64,000 nucleotides of DNA from Micromonospora endophytica (GTDB taxonomy: Bacteria; Actinomycetota; Actinomycetes; Mycobacteriales; Micromonosporaceae). The stretch is taken from positions 1 to 64,000 of the forward strand of contig NZ_POTX01000001.1 in the NCBI RefSeq assembly GCF_003236305.1, in the 5' to 3' direction. The first letter of the stretch is position 1; each line of letters opens with the position of its first letter. The notes below the pieces were generated by a model that worked only from the letters and a program-made list of their open reading frames with translations, was not told the DNA's origin and did not search any database. The position numbers were made by a program, and so were the translations under genes. This document shows, piece by piece, positions 60,985 to 64,000 of the stretch.

Positions 60985-62259
60985 GTGGGCCACGTGTTGT
61001 TAGTCGAGAGCTGGGTCGGTGCGATGAGCACCCTGCTGCCCCGGGCGATCCGGGAAGCAGGGCATCGGTTCACCTTCCTGACCAGGAACCTGCATCACTA
61101 CCTGCGCCAGGGCGTCGGCGAAGATGTGCACCCGTTGCTCACCGCGGACAACGTGATCACCGCCGAGACCAACGACCTGGACACGCTGCGGCACCAGGTC
61201 CAGCGGCTGCACGAGGTGCTGCGGTTCGACGGGGTCATCACGTCGTGTGACTACTACCTCAGCACCGCGGCTCAGTTGGCCGCACAGCTGGACCTGCCTG
61301 GTGCACGCCCGGAAGCCGTCGAGTGTGCCTACCGCAAGGACTTGGCGCGGCAGCGGATGCAGGCGGCCGGCCTGCCTGGTCCGGCGTTCGCGATCACCGA
61401 GGACTGGCCGGGCACCGAGGCCGCCGCACGCAGGCTGGGCTTCCCTCTGGTCGTCAAACCGGTCGACCTGTGCGCCGGGATGTTCGTCCGGCTGGTGGCC
61501 GACAGGACACAGCTGCGCGAGGCGTTCGATGCCCTCGGCGATTTCCCGGTCAATGCCCGTGGCCAGCAGCGCTCGTCGCTGGTGCTGTTGGAGGAAGTTC
61601 TGGTCGGGCCGGAGGTCAGCGTCGAGACCGTCACGATCGACCGGGCGACCACAGTGCTCGGCGTGACGGACAAGAGCCTGGCCGGTGAGCCGTGGTTCGT
61701 GGAGACGGGGCACATGTTCCCCGCGGCGCTCGATGCCGCCACGGCCACCGCGGTGTGTGACATGGCGGTCGCCGCCCTCGCCGCGGTCGGGTTCGACCGC
61801 GGCGTGGCACACACCGAGCTGCGGCTGACGGCAGCCGGGCCGCGGGTGGTGGAGATCAACCCTCGCCCGGCGGGTAACCAGATCACCGAGTTGGTCCGGC
61901 GGGCGACAGGGGTGGATCTCCCCATGGTGTTCGCCCAGCTCGCCCTCGGGGAACAGCCGGACCTCGGGGTGGCCGACACGGGGGTACGCAGCGCAGCCAT
62001 CTCGTTCCTGCTTCCGCCCCGAGCCGGAACCGTTGCCGGGATCGACGGTTCGGCCGCGCTCACCGCGGCTCCCGATGTCGTGGACTGGGCGGTGAAACCC
62101 GCCGGGCACCGCACCGCTGACGCGGTCAGCAACAACAACTACCTCGGCCATGTCATGACCGTGGACACCGTAGGCCACGGCGCCCGGGCCCGGGCCGAGG
62201 AACTGGTTGCCGGGCTGGGCGTTCGGTACGCCGACGACATGGCGGGAGCCCTCGCGTGA
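60985..62259 (+). CDS. ATP-grasp carboxylate-amine ligase
   Basis: A 424-aa ligase that would activate a carboxylate as acyl-phosphate and join it to an amine. Its pre-ATP-grasp domain begins MGHVLLVESWVGA. ATP-binding Lys158 is in PLVVKPVDLCAG, and the metal/ATP site is Glu290-x-Asn292 in VVEINPRPAGNQ. Length and layout match amino-acid ligases of small peptide or siderophore pathways. GTG at 60985. The next gene overlaps its stop by 4 bases. With the DUF364 and PLP genes it forms a coupled operon behind a Fur/Zur-like site, so a chelator is a reasonable product. Confidence 0.88.
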   Translation: MGHVLLVESWVGAMSTLLPRAIREAGHRFTFLTRNLHHYLRQGVGEDVHPLLTADNVITAETNDLDTLRHQVQRLHEVLRFDGVITSCDYYLSTAAQLAAQLDLPGARPEAVECAYRKDLARQRMQAAGLPGPAFAITEDWPGTEAAARRLGFPLVVKPVDLCAGMFVRLVADRTQLREAFDALGDFPVNARGQQRSSLVLLEEVLVGPEVSVETVTIDRATTVLGVTDKSLAGEPWFVETGHMFPAALDAATATAVCDMAVAALAAVGFDRGVAHTELRLTAAGPRVVEINPRPAGNQITELVRRATGVDLPMVFAQLALGEQPDLGVADTGVRSAAISFLLPPRAGTVAGIDGSAALTAAPDVVDWAVKPAGHRTADAVSNNNYLGHVMTVDTVGHGARARAEELVAGLGVRYADDMAGALA

Positions 62260-63104
62260 CGACGCCGACGCCGGTCGAGACCGGTGAGCCGTTCACGTCG
62301 GTGACCGATCTGATCGAGGCCGTCCGCGCGGCCCACCTCGGCCCCGACCCGGCCGATGAACTGGTCAGCGTCGCGTTCACCACCCGGCAAGGTGCCCGGC
62401 ACGCCGGTCGTCTCCGGGGCTACCGCAACCACGTGCTCAGCCTCCGGGTGGGTTCCACCGTCGGTTCATGCGCGGTGGAGCCGGACGAGCTGACCGACGA
62501 GGTCGCCTACGACTGTGTGGGGCGCGGCGTCGCGGAACTGCTGACCCACCCGGTACGGGCGGTCCGCGTCGCGGCCCTCGACGCCTACCTCGCCGCGGCC
62601 CGCCCGCATGCGCAGGCCGCCCACGACACGGTGACGATCCCCGCAGGTGGCTCGCTGGCCAAATCGACCGCCCGGGCCACCGCGGTGGCGGAGCTGATAC
62701 CGGTGGCTCCGGGGCGGCGTGTCCTGGTCGTCGGTGTGGTGAATTCCCTGCTCGAACAGTTGCGCCGCCGCGGCGTCAGCTACCTGCCCTGCGATCTGGC
62801 GGGCGGCAGCACTGAATGGGGCGAGCCGTGCCTGCCGGACGCCGCCGCCCTGCTGGAAGGCTGCGACGCCCTGCTGGTGTCCGGGATGACCCTGGGCAAC
62901 GGCACATTCGAGCCGCTGCTGCGGCACGCCCGCGCGACCGGCAAGCCGATGGTGGCCTTCGCGCAGACCGGCAGCGCCGTCCTACCGTGCTTCCTCGGCT
63001 CTGGACTGAGCGCCGTGTCGGCCGAGCCGTACCCGTTCTTCTGGCTCGACGGCGGACCGACGACGATCTACCGCTATCGGGTCGCCGCCGGGTCGCCGTG
63101 CTGA
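62256..63104 (+). CDS. DUF364/DUF4213 'putative heavy-metal chelation' domain protein
   Basis: A 282-aa protein. The N-terminal ~110 residues fit a DUF4213-like cap. The C-terminal Rossmann-like domain carries [40 protein letters not shown] and [14 protein letters not shown], the DUF364 pattern. The family name comes from association with metal-related loci; no reaction is firmly established. GTG-type start overlaps the ATP-grasp stop by 4 bases, and the next gene overlaps its end by 7. It may bind metal or act on the chelator made by its neighbours. Confidence 0.75.
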   Translation: MTTPTPVETGEPFTSVTDLIEAVRAAHLGPDPADELVSVAFTTRQGARHAGRLRGYRNHVLSLRVGSTVGSCAVEPDELTDEVAYDCVGRGVAELLTHPVRAVRVAALDAYLAAARPHAQAAHDTVTIPAGGSLAKSTARATAVAELIPVAPGRRVLVVGVVNSLLEQLRRRGVSYLPCDLAGGSTEWGEPCLPDAAALLEGCDALLVSGMTLGNGTFEPLLRHARATGKPMVAFAQTGSAVLPCFLGSGLSAVSAEPYPFFWLDGGPTTIYRYRVAAGSPC

Positions 63105-64000
63105 CCGTCCCCGCCCCGGCCACGTGCGTACCGCACCTGCTGGGGTTGCTGGGGCGCTCCCCGGTGGCGTTCGTCGATGTCCCGCTGCCGCACCCGCACG
63201 GCGGCTTCCACGCCAAGGTGGAGTACCTGAGCCCGGGCGGCATGAAAGCCCGCGCCGCCGTGGCCATGCTGCGGGCCGCTCGGCTGCGCGGCGAGCTTCG
63301 ACCAGGAGCCACAGTGGTGGAGTCCACCAGCGGCACCCTCGGGCTGGGGCTGGCGTTCGCCGGGCAGGCTCTGGGCCACCCGGTCGTCCTGGTGGTGGAT
63401 CGCGAACTGGAACGATCGATGCGGGCGCTGCTGACCGCCTACGGGGCGGCGGTCGAAAAGGTCGAGCAGCCGCATCCGGTCGGCGGATGGCAGCAGGCCC
63501 GCCTGGACCGGCTGCACGAGGTGCTGGCGCGCATTCCGGGCGCCTACTGGCCCGACCAGTACCACAACCCGGACAACGTCACCGGCTACTGCACCCTCGC
63601 CGAGGAGTTGACCGCACAGGTCGAGGCCGTTGATGTGCTGGTGTGCAGCGTCGGCACCGGCGGGCACAGTGCCGGCCTGGCCCGAGCGCTCAGGCGGCAC
63701 TGGCCCGGGATGCGGCTCGTCGGTGTCGACACCGTCGGCTCGACGATCTTCGGTCAGCCCGCGAGGCCGCGGCTCATGCGCGGATTGGGCAGCAGCATCT
63801 TCCCCCGCAACGTCGACTACGCCGCCTTCGACGAGGTGCACTGGGTCGGCCCGGTGGAGGCGGTGGACACCTGCCGCCGGCTGGCGCGTTCGGCGTTCGT
63901 CACCGGCGGCTGGAGCACCGGCGCCGTCGCCCGGGTCGCCGCGTGGATCAGCCGCATGCAGCCCGGTGCCCGGGTGGTCACGATCTTCCCGGATGGTCCG
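63098..64000 (+). CDS. Cysteine-synthase-like PLP enzyme (partial, runs off the window)
   Basis: The first 301 codons of a fold-type II PLP enzyme. The Schiff-base lysine is Lys50 in [10 protein letters not shown] (family norm GGSVKDR-like). [16 protein letters not shown] binds substrate and [12 protein letters not shown] binds the cofactor phosphate. Relatives include CysK, cystathionine beta-synthase and SbnA, which makes an intermediate of diaminopropionate for siderophores. GTG at 63098 overlaps the DUF364 stop by 7 bases. In this context a beta-substitution making an unusual amino acid for a metallophore is plausible; the 3' end is outside the window. Confidence 0.88.
   Translation, partial: MLTVPAPATCVPHLLGLLGRSPVAFVDVPLPHPHGGFHAKVEYLSPGGMKARAAVAMLRAARLRGELRPGATVVESTSGTLGLGLAFAGQALGHPVVLVVDRELERSMRALLTAYGAAVEKVEQPHPVGGWQQARLDRLHEVLARIPGAYWPDQYHNPDNVTGYCTLAEELTAQVEAVDVLVCSVGTGGHSAGLARALRRHWPGMRLVGVDTVGSTIFGQPARPRLMRGLGSSIFPRNVDYAAFDEVHWVGPVEAVDTCRRLARSAFVTGGWSTGAVARVAAWISRMQPGARVVTIFPDGP

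Noticed and set aside
60552-61073. 173-aa minus frame spanning the 60.7-61.0 kb region
   Set aside because: Its upstream half overlaps the ATP-grasp start and regulatory palindrome and looks non-coding; only the last ~59 codons look coding and are listed as a weak feature.
1-64000. tRNA genes, rRNA, CRISPR arrays, insertion sequences
   Set aside because: No cloverleaf-like, ribosomal, regularly spaced repeat or transposase sequence was recognised by reading; a tRNA or repeat scan could still find short items.

Overview
The window is high-GC DNA with strong third-position GC bias and many GTG starts. It also carries actinobacterial hallmarks: an XRE/DUF5753 + DUF397 pair, a LAL-type LuxR regulator, a soluble Ser/Thr kinase and large FtsX-like exporters. 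It looks like a chromosomal segment of a filamentous actinomycete, most likely Micromonosporaceae; the genus is inference from gene style only. No rRNA, tRNA, CRISPR array or transposase was seen.

Layout. (1) 1-3266: the end of a sugar ABC permease gene followed by a YicI-type alpha-xylosidase. (2) 3425-9279: a multicopper oxidase, a quinone-oxidoreductase-like enzyme with a small membrane protein, and a divergent LAL regulator. (3) 9334-38250: a large defence island. On the minus strand lie a kinase-TPR protein, hsdR, a paralogous small gene, an HTH regulator with a tiny zinc-ribbon membrane peptide, a four-gene coiled-coil operon of unknown function, an AAA ATPase + DUF4276 pair resembling PARIS (AriA/AriB), hsdS, hsdM and a second HTH-methyltransferase-TRD protein. 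On the plus strand lie an XRE/DUF397 pair, then an SMC/Rad50-like ATPase with a coupled small gene, then a 1103-aa protein coupled to a 1642-aa DUF1998-type helicase resembling Druantia type III (DruH/DruE). (4) 38318-49096: Fe-dependent alcohol dehydrogenase, aldehyde dehydrogenase and a five-component, two-ATPase ABC importer (glycerol/polyol-like). They are divergent from a GntR regulator, a DJ-1/PfpI protein and an alpha/beta hydrolase. (5) 49099-52943: a HEAT-repeat-like protein, a hypothetical protein and a C-terminally truncated CPBP protease. (6) 52956-60731: a MacB/FtsX-type four-gene ABC exporter. (7) 60985-64000 (runs off the end): ATP-grasp ligase, DUF364 'heavy-metal chelation' protein and a cysteine-synthase-like PLP enzyme behind a Fur/Zur-like palindrome, a candidate metallophore locus.

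How it fits together. The type I restriction-modification genes are split: hsdM-hsdS lie about 7 kb from hsdR. The PARIS-like pair sits just downstream of hsdS on the same strand, so a guard that responds to anti-restriction proteins would be expressed with the system it guards. Divergent promoters at about 26.6-26.9 kb link the methyltransferase arm to the SMC-like arm. The four-gene coiled-coil operon and its duplicated 142-aa family are the least explained part of the island. The 61-64 kb cluster is the best candidate for an undescribed biosynthetic pathway.
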